Of a DNA stretch of 63,510 bases, positions 25,713-34,175 are shown in pieces. The position numbers were made by a program, and so were the translations under genes. Origin of the DNA: Clostridia bacterium (GTDB lineage: Bacteria; Bacillota; Clostridia; Oscillospirales; Acutalibacteraceae); assembly GCA_900770165.1 (NCBI GenBank), contig CAAGJJ010000035.1:1-63510 (forward strand). Direction: 5' to 3'. Within the stretch, counting starts at the first letter, position 1; each line of letters begins with the position of its first letter. Below the pieces are notes generated by a model. That model did not search any database and was not told the origin of the DNA. It worked only from the letters and a program-made list of their open reading frames with translations.

Positions 25713-27303
25713 GTTTTATTTTATTAATTATATTTTCTGCGGTTTTAATTCCATCAATGGCTGCAGACATTATTCCACCAGCATATCCAGCGCCTTCTCC
25801 GCAAGGATATAGCCCACTTAAGTTTATCGATTCACCACATTCATTTCTTGTAATTCTAATAGGAGACGATGATCTAGTTTCTACAGCGGTTAAAACTGCA
25901 TCATATGCAGAAAATCCATTTATTTTTTTGTTCATCTCAATTATACCTTGCTTTAATGAATCTGTTATATATTGTGGAAAGCAAGATGATATATTACATA
26001 AATTATATCCAGGTTTATAACTGGGAACAACAGACCCAATACTTTTGGATGAGATATCCTTTAGAAAATCTCCAACTAATTGTACAGGAGCTTTATAATT
26101 GTTTCCGCCTAATACAAATGCCTTTTCTTCTAATTTACGTTGGAATTCTACACCAGCAAGAGGATGGTCACTTTCAAAATCATCAGGAGTTATTCCAACT
26201 AATATAGCACTATTTGCATTAGTTTTGTTTCTTTTATATTCACTCATACCGTTGGTAACTAATTTACCTTTTTCAGATGCAGCTGCAACAACTTGTCCAC
26301 CTGGACACATACAAAATGTGTATACTCCTCTTCCATTTTTAAGATGAACAGATAATTTATAGTCAGCAGCACCTAAAGCGTGGTGATTGTGAAAAGTTCC
26401 ATATTGACTTTTGTTAATAACTTGTTGTAAATGTTCTATTCTTGCGCCAACAGAAAATGGTTTAGGTTCAATAAATATTCCTAAATCATTAAGCATTGTG
26501 AAGCTGTCTCTTGCGCTATGCCCTATTGCTAATATGATATTGTCGGTTTCAATTTCATAGATATTATCTTGACTTTGTACTATAGCAGATGTAACTTTAT
26601 TATTTTTAATAACAATTTTTAAAAGTTTGGTTTCAAAATTTATTTTAGCTCCTAAAGATATAATTTTTTTTCTTAAATTTTTTACCGTAGTTTTTAATTT
26701 ATCTGTACCTATATGAGGCTTTGTTGTATATAAAATATCTTCAGGGGCACCGCAATTTACAAATTCCTGTAGTACTTTTCTCGATCTACTATCTTTTACT
26801 CCGGTATTTAATTTACCGTCAGAAAAAGACCCAGCTCCACCTTCGCCAAATTGTACATTAGACTCAACATTTAAAGTGGAATTGTTCCAAAAGTTATTAA
26901 TGTCTTTAGTTCTATTGTCAACATCTTTTCCTCGTTCAATTATAATTGGATTGCATCCTGCTTCAGCTAGAATTAATGAAGCAAATATTCCAGCTGGTCC
27001 AAATCCAACGATTAAAGGTGGCGTTTTACAGTTTATACATTTTTCAGTTTTATAAATGTATGGAAGAACTTCTATTATATCATTGGATATATATTTTTTA
27101 TAGTTTCTAACTTCTTTAGATAGCTCAACATCTATAGAACATAAAAAATGTATATTATGCTTTTTTCTTGCATCAATAGATTTTTTATGTAAAGATACAT
27201 TCGTAATAAATTTTTTAGGAATATTTAGTTTTTTTGAAGCTATATTTATTAGGTCACTATTATTGTAATCTAAGTCTAGCGGAATATTTAGTAGTCTTAA
27301 CAT
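25696..27303 (-). CDS. FAD-dependent oxidoreductase, COG2509 type
   Basis: A 535-residue flavoprotein. An N-terminal region of about 90 residues precedes the dinucleotide fold GFGPAGIFASL (near 108). VQFGEGGAGSFSDGKLNTG near 150 is the hallmark of the uncharacterised COG2509 FAD-dependent dehydrogenases. The C-terminus has the FAD-contacting LYPCGEGAGYAGGIMSAA. The substrate is unknown. It is transcribed with a second, unrelated flavoprotein 10 bp upstream. Its 3' end forms part of the terminator shared with the CDF gene. Confidence 0.92.
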   Translation of the reverse strand: MLRLLNIPLDLDYNNSDLINIASKKLNIPKKFITNVSLHKKSIDARKKHNIHFLCSIDVELSKEVRNYKKYISNDIIEVLPYIYKTEKCINCKTPPLIVGFGPAGIFASLILAEAGCNPIIIERGKDVDNRTKDINNFWNNSTLNVESNVQFGEGGAGSFSDGKLNTGVKDSRSRKVLQEFVNCGAPEDILYTTKPHIGTDKLKTTVKNLRKKIISLGAKINFETKLLKIVIKNNKVTSAIVQSQDNIYEIETDNIILAIGHSARDSFTMLNDLGIFIEPKPFSVGARIEHLQQVINKSQYGTFHNHHALGAADYKLSVHLKNGRGVYTFCMCPGGQVVAAASEKGKLVTNGMSEYKRNKTNANSAILVGITPDDFESDHPLAGVEFQRKLEEKAFVLGGNNYKAPVQLVGDFLKDISSKSIGSVVPSYKPGYNLCNISSCFPQYITDSLKQGIIEMNKKINGFSAYDAVLTAVETRSSSPIRITRNECGESINLSGLYPCGEGAGYAGGIMSAAIDGIKTAENIINKIKQKEMV

Positions 27304-27313
27304 CGTTTATACC

Positions 27314-28591
27314 TCAAATATTTTTAGCTGCATTTAAACCTGCAGTGAATCCTGATGACCAGGCCCATTGAAGATTAAATCCTCCACAATCGCCATCAAC
27401 ATCTAAAATTTCTCCACAGGCATAAAGGCCATTTATGAGCTTCGATTCTAGTGTATCTTTATTAAATTCACTTAAATCAGCTCCACCTGCAGTGACTTGA
27501 GCATTTTTAAATGGCATTGTCCCTATTGGCGTGAATTCCCATAGTTTTAGTTTATTTGCGATTATTAAAATCTCTTTTTCAGATAAATCTGTAACCTTTT
27601 TATTGAAACTAAATCCGCAACTTTTTAATAAGGCTTGTCCAACTCTATTATTAATAATTCCAGTAAGAAAGTTTTCAAGAATCATATATTCATTTGATTT
27701 AATTCTTAATTTTATAAGATTTAATGTTTCTTTATTGCTAAGCTCAGGAATTAAATCTATAAATATTTTTATTTTATTATACTTATTGCCATATATTGTT
27801 TTTAATAGAGAGAATTCAGAGACAATTCTAGAAAGTTGAAATGCGCATATTCCAGATAAACCATTTTCAGTGAATTGTAGTTCACCTATTTCTTCTTTAA
27901 TTAAATTATTATCTGCAGTTATATATATTTTGCAAAAGGTTCTCATCCCTTTTAAAGATTTTACTATTTTTTCAGAAACTTTAATTTGTGTAAGTGAAGG
28001 AAAAGTTGGAGTAATGCTATGTCCGAAATTTTTTAAATATGAATATCCTGTTCCGTTGCATCCTTGAGTAGGAGTTGTAAGACCACCTGTGGCTATTATA
28101 ATTTTTTTAGCTGTTATATTTTTATTATTTGAAGTTATTATAAAATTTGAATTTAACTTTTTTATTTCTGTAATTTTAAAAGATGTTATTTCTTGGCCAT
28201 TTAAGGATTTAAATTTTAACCTTAATAAATCAAGAACTGCCGAAGCTTGTTCGCTTCTTGGATAAACGCGGCCTAAAGAATCTTCTTTTGTTTCAAGTCC
28301 AATTGATTTAAATAAATTTATTGTGTAGCTATATGAAAATTTATTTAATATATTTTTAACGGTTTCAGGTTGGTTTGAGTGGTAATTATTTATAGATATA
28401 TTTTTATTAGATAAATTACATTTGCCATTTCCGGTTACTAATATTTTCTTGCCAACACGGTCTAAATGATCTACAACAACTATTTTTGTGCATTTGTTTT
28501 TTCTTTTTGCCTCTATTGCCGCTGAAATTCCTGCCATAAGACCAGAGGCTCCTGCACCTATTATTGCTATATCTGTATTAATATTTTCCAA
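27314..28591 (-). CDS. HI0933/BaiN-type NAD(P)/FAD-dependent oxidoreductase
   Basis: A 425-residue flavoprotein of the TIGR00275 'aminoacetone oxidase family' group. The N-terminal FAD motif IIGAGASGLMAG is at 8-19, followed by KILVTGNGKCNLSN near 50. The C-terminal GLYACGEILDVDGDCGGFNLQ is characteristic. Members include BaiN of bile acid 7-dehydroxylation, but most have no known substrate, so no specific reaction is claimed. It is probably co-transcribed with the COG2509 protein (10-bp gap). Confidence 0.92.
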   Translation of the reverse strand: MENINTDIAIIGAGASGLMAGISAAIEAKRKNKCTKIVVVDHLDRVGKKILVTGNGKCNLSNKNISINNYHSNQPETVKNILNKFSYSYTINLFKSIGLETKEDSLGRVYPRSEQASAVLDLLRLKFKSLNGQEITSFKITEIKKLNSNFIITSNNKNITAKKIIIATGGLTTPTQGCNGTGYSYLKNFGHSITPTFPSLTQIKVSEKIVKSLKGMRTFCKIYITADNNLIKEEIGELQFTENGLSGICAFQLSRIVSEFSLLKTIYGNKYNKIKIFIDLIPELSNKETLNLIKLRIKSNEYMILENFLTGIINNRVGQALLKSCGFSFNKKVTDLSEKEILIIANKLKLWEFTPIGTMPFKNAQVTAGGADLSEFNKDTLESKLINGLYACGEILDVDGDCGGFNLQWAWSSGFTAGLNAAKNI

Positions 28592-28620
28592 AAAAACATC
28601 TCCTAAATTTCTACAGAAAA

Positions 28621-28646
28621 AACTTCTATTTATATAAATAGAAGTT
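28621..28646 (-). terminator. terminator of small membrane-protein gene
   Basis: A perfect 13-bp palindrome (AACTTCTATTTAT and its complement), followed on the minus strand by TTTTTTC. Confidence 0.8.
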
Positions 28647-28673
28647 AAAAATCGATATATTACTGTTTTATAT

Positions 28674-29177
28674 TTAGAAAAATAATCCTAAAAATCCGTA
28701 AGAAATTAAAGCCATAATAATGCCTGCCGAAATAACACCAAGGAAGATTGAAATAATAGAATTTTTTAATGGCATTTCTAAAAGTGATGCAGCACCGGCA
28801 CCTGTCCAAGCACCTGTTCCAGGAAGAGGAATAGCAACAAATAAAAATAACCCCAGTGTTTCATATTTTAAAATAGATTCACTCTTCTTTCTAAGACGTT
28901 GTTCGAATCTGTCTATTGCTTTAACAAAACGTGTATTTTTTAGCCAATTAAAAATTTTCTTAATAAAAAGCAATATGAATGGGATTGGAAGTAAATTACC
29001 AATAACACAAATTGGGAAAGCCATTCTTAAATCGACATTTAAGAATTTAGCTGCTAATAAACCACCGCGTAACTCAAGAAGAGGTGTCATAGATATTAAA
29101 AAAATAATTAATTCTGAGCCTAAACTTGTGTTTAATTTTTCTACCAATTCTTTAATTAAAGATTCCAAAAATATCAC
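28674..29177 (-). CDS. small multidrug export family membrane protein
   Basis: A 167-residue protein of Pfam Sm_multidrug_ex (PF06695). It has about four membrane helices. Conserved signs are the early PLLELRGGLLAAKF and the IPLPGTGAWTGAGAASLL segment near 118, which recalls DedA-type re-entrant loops. The name comes from an old annotation; the transported substrate is not known. It has its own promoter and terminator, so it is a single-gene unit. Confidence 0.88.
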   Translation of the reverse strand: MIFLESLIKELVEKLNTSLGSELIIFLISMTPLLELRGGLLAAKFLNVDLRMAFPICVIGNLLPIPFILLFIKKIFNWLKNTRFVKAIDRFEQRLRKKSESILKYETLGLFLFVAIPLPGTGAWTGAGAASLLEMPLKNSIISIFLGVISAGIIMALISYGFLGLFF

Positions 29178-29228
29178 TCCAAATTATAAGTGAGGCTATA
29201 ACCCCTAATTTTAATTCATATAAAATTT

Positions 29229-29258
29229 ATTATATAATATATTTACTATAATTTTCAA
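29229..29258 (-). promoter_or_regulatory. promoter of small multidrug export family gene
   Basis: On the minus strand TTGAAA (29253-29258) and TATAAT (29229-29234) are separated by 18 bp. Confidence 0.65.
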
Positions 29259-29303
29259 GTAAATAGTCAAATAAAGCATAATTTACTTTAAAATGTTATA
29301 TAC

Positions 29304-29331
29304 TTGATAAAAAATATATAGTATTTATAAT
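29304..29331 (+). promoter_or_regulatory. promoter of ATPase-VOR operon
   Basis: TTGATA (29304-29309) and a perfect TATAAT (29326-29331) are separated by 16 bp. The predicted start falls about 29338, at the first ATG of the next frame. Confidence 0.65.
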
Positions 29332-29337
29332 ATAATT

Positions 29338-30033
29338 ATGTACTTTTACGAGGTGATAAATCTGGTAAATTTAAAAAAATTTGTGGTTGTATGTGGACAT
29401 TATGGTTGCGGAAAAACAAATTTTTCAATAAATTTGGCAAATTATTTGCTTAATAAAGGAAACCAAGTTACCTTAATAGATTTTGATATTATTAATCCGT
29501 ATTTTAGATCATCTGCTTACATAGATTTATTAAAGGAGAAAGGTATAAAATTAATATCTCCTATTTATGCAAATTCAAATTTAGATTTACCTGCAGTTTC
29601 GCCAGAGATTTACTCAGTATTTTTGAATAAGAATGAATATGTAATATTTGATGTTGGGGGTGATGCTGCTGGAACTATATTGCTTTCTAGATTTTCCCAG
29701 GAAATAATAAATACAAATAGTTATGATATGCTATATATAATAAATAAATATAGAAAAGAAACCTCAAATTCGGAAAGTGCAGTTAAGATATTAAAAGAAA
29801 TTGAATCTACTTCAAAACTTAATGCAACGGCTATAGTTAATAACTCTAATTTACAAAGCTTAACAACTTCTAAAGATATTATGGAATCTGAAATTTATGC
29901 GAACGAGATTTCTAAACAGACTAATTTGCCAGTAATAATGACGACAGCTTTAGATAATATCTCGGCTGAATTAAAGAGTAAGGCTAAAAATATATTTGAA
30001 ATTTATATGTATGTAAAACCTCCGTGGTTTTAA
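29338..30033 (+). CDS. P-loop ATPase (ParA/MinD-like) leading the VOR operon
   Basis: A protein of up to 231 residues with a Walker A GHYGCGKTNFS, a Walker A'-like DFDIINPYFRSS and a Walker B-like VIFDVGGDAAG, which places it in the SIMIBI/ParA-like P-loop class. The signature lysine of true MinD/ParA (KGGxxK) is missing. Start: the ATG at 29338 coincides with the predicted transcription start and has no SD. GAGGTG at 29350 is followed 6 nt later by a CTG (29362), giving a shorter form beginning VNLKKFVVV. It is 28 bp before the ferredoxin subunit and probably serves assembly or regulation of that enzyme (inference). Confidence 0.75.
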   Translation: MYFYEVINLVNLKKFVVVCGHYGCGKTNFSINLANYLLNKGNQVTLIDFDIINPYFRSSAYIDLLKEKGIKLISPIYANSNLDLPAVSPEIYSVFLNKNEYVIFDVGGDAAGTILLSRFSQEIINTNSYDMLYIINKYRKETSNSESAVKILKEIESTSKLNATAIVNNSNLQSLTTSKDIMESEIYANEISKQTNLPVIMTTALDNISAELKSKAKNIFEIYMYVKPPWF

Positions 30034-30061
30034 TATATTTATTGTTTTTTAGGAGGGAATA

Positions 30062-30268
30062 ATGAGTAAAATAACAGTGCTAAATGATAGATGTAAAGGC
30101 TGTGGATTATGTGTAGAGTTTTGTCCTAAAAATATAATTGAACTTTCAAAAACTAAAATAAATAAAAAAGGATACCACCCAGCAGAACTTATTGACCATA
30201 AAAAATGTATAGGCTGTACTGCATGTGCTACAATGTGCCCTGATGTGGCTATTATAGTAGAAAGGTAG
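30062..30268 (+). CDS. 2-oxoacid:ferredoxin oxidoreductase delta subunit (2[4Fe-4S] ferredoxin)
   Basis: A 68-residue ferredoxin-like subunit with two CxxCxxCxxxCP-type clusters (CKGCGLCVEFCP near 12-23 and CIGCTACATMCP near 48-59). It passes electrons from the thiamine-pyrophosphate (TPP) catalytic subunits to free ferredoxin. It has a strong AGGAGGG SD and is the first of four contiguous subunits (delta, alpha, beta, gamma), the order typical of bacterial VOR/KOR complexes. Confidence 0.95.
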   Translation: MSKITVLNDRCKGCGLCVEFCPKNIIELSKTKINKKGYHPAELIDHKKCIGCTACATMCPDVAIIVER

Positions 30269-30280
30269 GTTATATAATTT

Positions 30281-31348
30281 ATGCCAGAACGAGTTTTGAT
30301 GAAAGGCAATGAAGCTTTAGCAGAAGCGGCGATAATGTCGGGGTGCAAACACTTTTTTGGATATCCAATAACACCGCAAACAGAAATTGCAGCATATATG
30401 GCGAGAAAAATGCCTAAAATTGGAGGTACATATTTACAAGCTGAATCTGAAATAGCAGCAATTAACATGGTATTAGGGGCTGCGGCAGTAGGAGTCAGAG
30501 CTATGACGTCATCATCATCTCCTGGAATAAGTCTTAAATCGGAAGCAATATCGTATATGGCTGCATTAGACTTACCTGCACTAATTATAAATGTACAAAG
30601 AGGAGGACCAGGTTTAGGTGGAATTCAGCCTTCTCAAGCAGATTATTGGCAGGCAACTAAGGCTACTGGACATGGTGACTTTCAAATATTAGTTTTTGCA
30701 CCGTCAACAGTTCAAGAAATGGTTGACTTAGTATCGAAAGCGTTTGATAATGCCGATAAATATCGTATGCCTGCTATGATTTTGGCGGATGGAATGCTAG
30801 GCCAGATGATGGAACCAGTAGAATTTAAAGAAAACATTAGTTTGGAGTTGCCAAACAAGTCTTGGGCTGCAAATGGACATAAAAATAAAAGAAAACATAA
30901 TGTTATAAGTTCATTATATCTTACTCCACAGAAGCTTGAAAATTTAACTTTAAAAAGATATAAAAAATATGAGAAAATAAAAGAAAGCGAACAATTAGCA
31001 GAGGAATATTTGCTAGATGATGCTGATATTATCTTAGTATCTTATGGTGCATCGTCAAGAATTTCAAAAAGTGCTGTTGATATGGCTAGAAAACAAGGAA
31101 TAAAAGCAGGTGTTATACGTCCGATAACGTTATGGCCATTTCCAATTAAATTTATACAAAAATACATAAAACAAGCAAACAAATTTCTTTGTGTTGAGAT
31201 GAGCATGGGACAAATGGTTGATGACGTAAGACTTGCGGTAAATGGTTTAAAGCCTGTTTATTTTTATGGACGCACTGGAGGAATTATACCTACGCCAAAT
31301 GAGGTTTTAAACGAGATAAAAAGACTTGCCTCTGGAGGTAATGAATAA
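30281..31348 (+). CDS. vorB: 2-oxoacid:ferredoxin oxidoreductase alpha subunit, VorB-like
   Basis: A 355-residue alpha subunit. The N-terminal GNEALAEAAIMSGCKHFFGYPITPQTE and the TSSSSPGISLKSEAISYMA block near 78-96 are typical. By overall resemblance it is closest to VorB (branched-chain 2-oxoacid, 3-methyl-2-oxobutanoate) annotations. KorA (2-oxoglutarate) is the alternative and cannot be excluded. The stop overlaps the ATG of the beta subunit, so the two are translationally coupled. Confidence 0.93.
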   Translation: MPERVLMKGNEALAEAAIMSGCKHFFGYPITPQTEIAAYMARKMPKIGGTYLQAESEIAAINMVLGAAAVGVRAMTSSSSPGISLKSEAISYMAALDLPALIINVQRGGPGLGGIQPSQADYWQATKATGHGDFQILVFAPSTVQEMVDLVSKAFDNADKYRMPAMILADGMLGQMMEPVEFKENISLELPNKSWAANGHKNKRKHNVISSLYLTPQKLENLTLKRYKKYEKIKESEQLAEEYLLDDADIILVSYGASSRISKSAVDMARKQGIKAGVIRPITLWPFPIKFIQKYIKQANKFLCVEMSMGQMVDDVRLAVNGLKPVYFYGRTGGIIPTPNEVLNEIKRLASGGNE

Positions 31349-32097
31349 TGGGAATTGTGTTTCAAAGACCAAAATCTATGGCCGATGTAAATATGCATTA
31401 TTGTCCTGGGTGTGGTCATGGTATAGTGCATAGACTTATAGCAGAGACTGTGGATGAATTAGATATAGAGGGGCAAACTATAGGTATAGCTTCAGTAGGA
31501 TGTTCAGTAATGAATTATGATTATTTTAATTTTGACATGATTCAAGCGCCCCATGGCAGAGCTCCAGCAGTAGCAACAGGAGCAAAAAGAGCATTACCAG
31601 ATAATGTGATTTTTACATATCAAGGAGATGGCGATTTAGCTGCTATAGGTACAGCAGAGATAGTTCATGCTGCGACCAGAGGTGAAAATTTGACAGTTAT
31701 ATTTATTAATAATGCTATTTATGGCATGACTGGTGGTCAGATGGCCCCAACTTCTTTGCCTGGGCAGGTTACTCAGACAACACCATTTGGTAGAGACGTA
31801 AATTTGGCAGGGTATCCAATTAAGGTGTGTGAGTTACTTTCTACTTTAGATGGTGTTACGTTGGCTCAAAGGGTTAGTATAGATTGTATAAAAAATGTTA
31901 ATGAAGCTAAAAGGGCGATAAAAAAGGGATTTAAAAATCAAATAAATAAGCAGGGATTTTCAATTATTGAAGTGATATCTTCTTGCCCAACAAATTGGGG
32001 AATGAGACCAATAGATTCTTTAACTTGGGTAAGAGAAAATATGCTTAAATATTATCCTTTAGGTATATATAAAGATACTGTAAAGGAGGAAAAGTAG
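31348..32097 (+). CDS. 2-oxoacid:ferredoxin oxidoreductase beta subunit (TPP-binding)
   Basis: A 249-residue subunit binding thiamine pyrophosphate and a 4Fe-4S cluster. YCPGCGHGIVHRL near 18 supplies cluster cysteines, and GDGDLAAIGTAEIVHAATRGENLTVIFINN (split near 91-120) is the TPP motif. The 1-nt overlap with the alpha gene gives balanced synthesis. Substrate assignment (valine-derived or other 2-oxoacid) follows the alpha subunit. Confidence 0.94.
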   Translation: MGIVFQRPKSMADVNMHYCPGCGHGIVHRLIAETVDELDIEGQTIGIASVGCSVMNYDYFNFDMIQAPHGRAPAVATGAKRALPDNVIFTYQGDGDLAAIGTAEIVHAATRGENLTVIFINNAIYGMTGGQMAPTSLPGQVTQTTPFGRDVNLAGYPIKVCELLSTLDGVTLAQRVSIDCIKNVNEAKRAIKKGFKNQINKQGFSIIEVISSCPTNWGMRPIDSLTWVRENMLKYYPLGIYKDTVKEEK

Positions 32098-32103
32098 ATA
32101 TAT

Positions 32104-32646
32104 ATGAGCAAAAGTTATAATATACTTATGGCTGGCTTTGGTGGTCAGGGAATATTATTTGCGGGAAAGGTTATAGCTTATGCTGGTCTTCTAGAAAATA
32201 AAGAGGTGTCGTGGCTTCCGTCTTATGGACCTGAAATGAGAGGGGGAACAGCAAACTGTAGCATTTGTATATCGGAAGATTCTATAGGATCTCCGCTGGT
32301 AACCTCTCCAAATATATTTGTAGTAATGAATGTGCCATCTTTCGATAAATTTGTTAACTCAGTTCAAAAAGAAGGAATAGTAATAGTTGATAGTTCTCTT
32401 ATACACAAAAGAACTGAAAATTTAAATTTAATCGATTTTTATATACCTGCGACTCAGTTAGCTGAAGAAAATAATATAAAAGGTTTAGCTAATATGATAA
32501 TGCTAGGAAAAATGTTCAAAGAAACAGCATTTTGTAGTGAGGAATCGCTTTATAAAGGACTTGAAAAATGTATATCTAGGAGAAAGAATGAATTATTTCA
32601 ACTAAATAAAAAAGCTCTTTTACTAGGAATGAATTATAAGTTATAA
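32104..32646 (+). CDS. 2-oxoacid:ferredoxin oxidoreductase gamma subunit
   Basis: A 180-residue gamma subunit with the family opening AGFGGQGILFAGKVIAYAG and EMRGGTANCSICIS near 47. It completes the four-subunit enzyme that oxidatively decarboxylates 2-oxoacids to acyl-CoA while reducing ferredoxin. It starts 6 bp after the beta gene. ispD follows 28 bp later with its own RBS, without a terminator in the gap. Confidence 0.94.
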   Translation: MSKSYNILMAGFGGQGILFAGKVIAYAGLLENKEVSWLPSYGPEMRGGTANCSICISEDSIGSPLVTSPNIFVVMNVPSFDKFVNSVQKEGIVIVDSSLIHKRTENLNLIDFYIPATQLAEENNIKGLANMIMLGKMFKETAFCSEESLYKGLEKCISRRKNELFQLNKKALLLGMNYKL

Positions 32647-32674
32647 TTATAAAAAAGGAAGGATAAATATAAAA

Positions 32675-33370
32675 ATGAATAATTTTGTAAGTGCTATAAT
32701 TGTATCAGCTGGTAACTCTACTCGCATGGGTACTGATAAACAATTTATTAATATATGTGGAAAGCCAGCTATTATACATACTATCAAGGCGTTTGAATCA
32801 TCAAGTATTATTAATGAAATAGTGATAGTTTGCAAAAAAGATCATTTAGAAGATATGGTAGACATTATTAATAAGAATAATATAAAAAAGGTTTCTGTCA
32901 TTACACCAGGAGGAAACAGTAGGCAAGAGTCTGTCTCTTTAGGAATAGAAAAAACAAGCAAACTAGCAACACATTTTTGTATACATGATGGAGCTAGAAT
33001 CCTTGTTACACCAGATATAATTTCAAGAGTTGTAGAAAAATCGTTTGAATTTAAATGTGCGGCAGTGGGAGTTCCTGTTAAAGATACTATAAAAGTTATT
33101 GATATGAATAGTTTTATTGAATCAACACCAAACAGATCAAGCTTATGGGCTGTTCAAACTCCTCAAGTTTTTGAAAAAAAGGTTTACATGAATGCATTAG
33201 AAAATGCAAAAAAATTAAAACAAAATTATACAGATGATTGTCAGCTTATTGAAAATAATGGTGGGAAAGTATATATGCTAAAAGGTGATTATACAAATAT
33301 AAAACTTACAACAGTAGATGATGTAGAATATGCGAAAACGATGTTTGAAAATAGAGGTGTTAATAGATGA
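32675..33370 (+). CDS. ispD: 2-C-methyl-D-erythritol 4-phosphate cytidylyltransferase
   Basis: The third enzyme of the MEP isoprenoid pathway, 231 residues. The nucleotide-binding VSAGNSTRMGTDKQF near 10-24 (a G-rich loop with R and K), the HDGARILVTPDII block near 107 and the C-terminal TVDDVEYAK fit IspD. Its stop overlaps the ispF start by 4 nt (ATGA). Confidence 0.95.
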   Translation: MNNFVSAIIVSAGNSTRMGTDKQFINICGKPAIIHTIKAFESSSIINEIVIVCKKDHLEDMVDIINKNNIKKVSVITPGGNSRQESVSLGIEKTSKLATHFCIHDGARILVTPDIISRVVEKSFEFKCAAVGVPVKDTIKVIDMNSFIESTPNRSSLWAVQTPQVFEKKVYMNALENAKKLKQNYTDDCQLIENNGGKVYMLKGDYTNIKLTTVDDVEYAKTMFENRGVNR

Positions 33371-33843
33371 GGATAGGCCATGGATATGATGTGCATAGAT
33401 TAGTTGAGGGCAAAGACCTTATATTAGGAGGAGTTAAAATAGACTATAAAAAAGGCCTTTTGGGGCACTCAGATGCAGATGTTTTAACTCATGCTATAAT
33501 GGATTCATTATTAGGAGCAGCTGGGTTGGGAGATATAGGAGAAATTTTCCCTGATACGGACCCTAAATACAAAGATGCAGATAGCTTGAATTTGCTTGAA
33601 TTTGTTTGTTCACTTATAGAAAAGAAAGGATTTAAGATTTCAAATATAGACGCCACTTTAATTGCACAAAAACCAAAAATAAAGCCATATATTAATAGTA
33701 TGATAGAAAAATTAGCTATGACTGCAAATATAGAGTCTAATAAAATAAATATAAAAGCCACAACTGAAGAAGGTTTAGGATTTACAGGTTTGATGGAAGG
33801 AATGTCTGCACATGCGGTGTGCTTGCTTGATGAATCACGGTGA
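33367..33843 (+). CDS. ispF: 2-C-methyl-D-erythritol 2,4-cyclodiphosphate synthase
   Basis: A 158-residue homotrimeric zinc enzyme of the MEP pathway. The metal motif GHGYDVHRL (D8, H10) is at the N-terminus, and HSDADVLTHAIMDSLLGA near 38 is the second signature. TEEGLGFTG near 132 is also conserved. It is coupled to ispD by a 4-nt overlap. Its stop codon lies within a strong terminator stem. Confidence 0.96.
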   Translation: MRIGHGYDVHRLVEGKDLILGGVKIDYKKGLLGHSDADVLTHAIMDSLLGAAGLGDIGEIFPDTDPKYKDADSLNLLEFVCSLIEKKGFKISNIDATLIAQKPKIKPYINSMIEKLAMTANIESNKINIKATTEEGLGFTGLMEGMSAHAVCLLDESR

Positions 33844-33865
33844 GATAGTCACCGTGATTTTTTTT
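33835..33865 (+). terminator. terminator after ispF
   Basis: TCACGGTGA/TCACCGTGA is a 9-bp perfect stem with a 5-nt loop, followed by eight T residues. This is the strongest intrinsic terminator in the window. Confidence 0.93.
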
Positions 33866-33944
33866 AAGCATATAATATTTAAGAGACTTAATTCATGATA
33901 ATTTGATGATCGGCTTGATATAAAAGAATAATGAGGTGATTTTT

Positions 33945-34175
33945 GTGGGCAAGCCTCTTATAATTATAGGTTCAATTACACAGGCAATGAAGGCAAGAGA
34001 CATATTAAGTAGAAGGGGAATAAGAGTAGAAATTATAAGAACGCCAAGAAGAGATGCTGTAGGAAGTTGTAATTATAGTGTTTATGTGAAAAATAATCCA
34101 GATGCAGCAGAGAAAATTTTAATTGAAAATGGAATGAAAATTTTAGGTAGAATAGATAGGGAGGTTATCTTATGA
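33945..34175 (+). CDS. DUF3343 protein (putative Se/S carrier)
   Basis: A small protein of about 76 residues in the DUF3343 family. It has IIGSITQAMKARDIL near 6-20 and GSCNYSVYV near 40, with one conserved cysteine at about residue 42. Relatives are linked by gene neighbourhood to selenium or sulfur transfer. The longest frame begins at a GTG inside the SD GAGGTGA. The GTG at 33945, 6 nt behind it, is the better start. It overlaps the cysteine-desulfurase-like gene by 4 nt, which supports a sulfur or selenium relay from that enzyme (inference). Confidence 0.85.
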   Translation: MGKPLIIIGSITQAMKARDILSRRGIRVEIIRTPRRDAVGSCNYSVYVKNNPDAAEKILIENGMKILGRIDREVIL

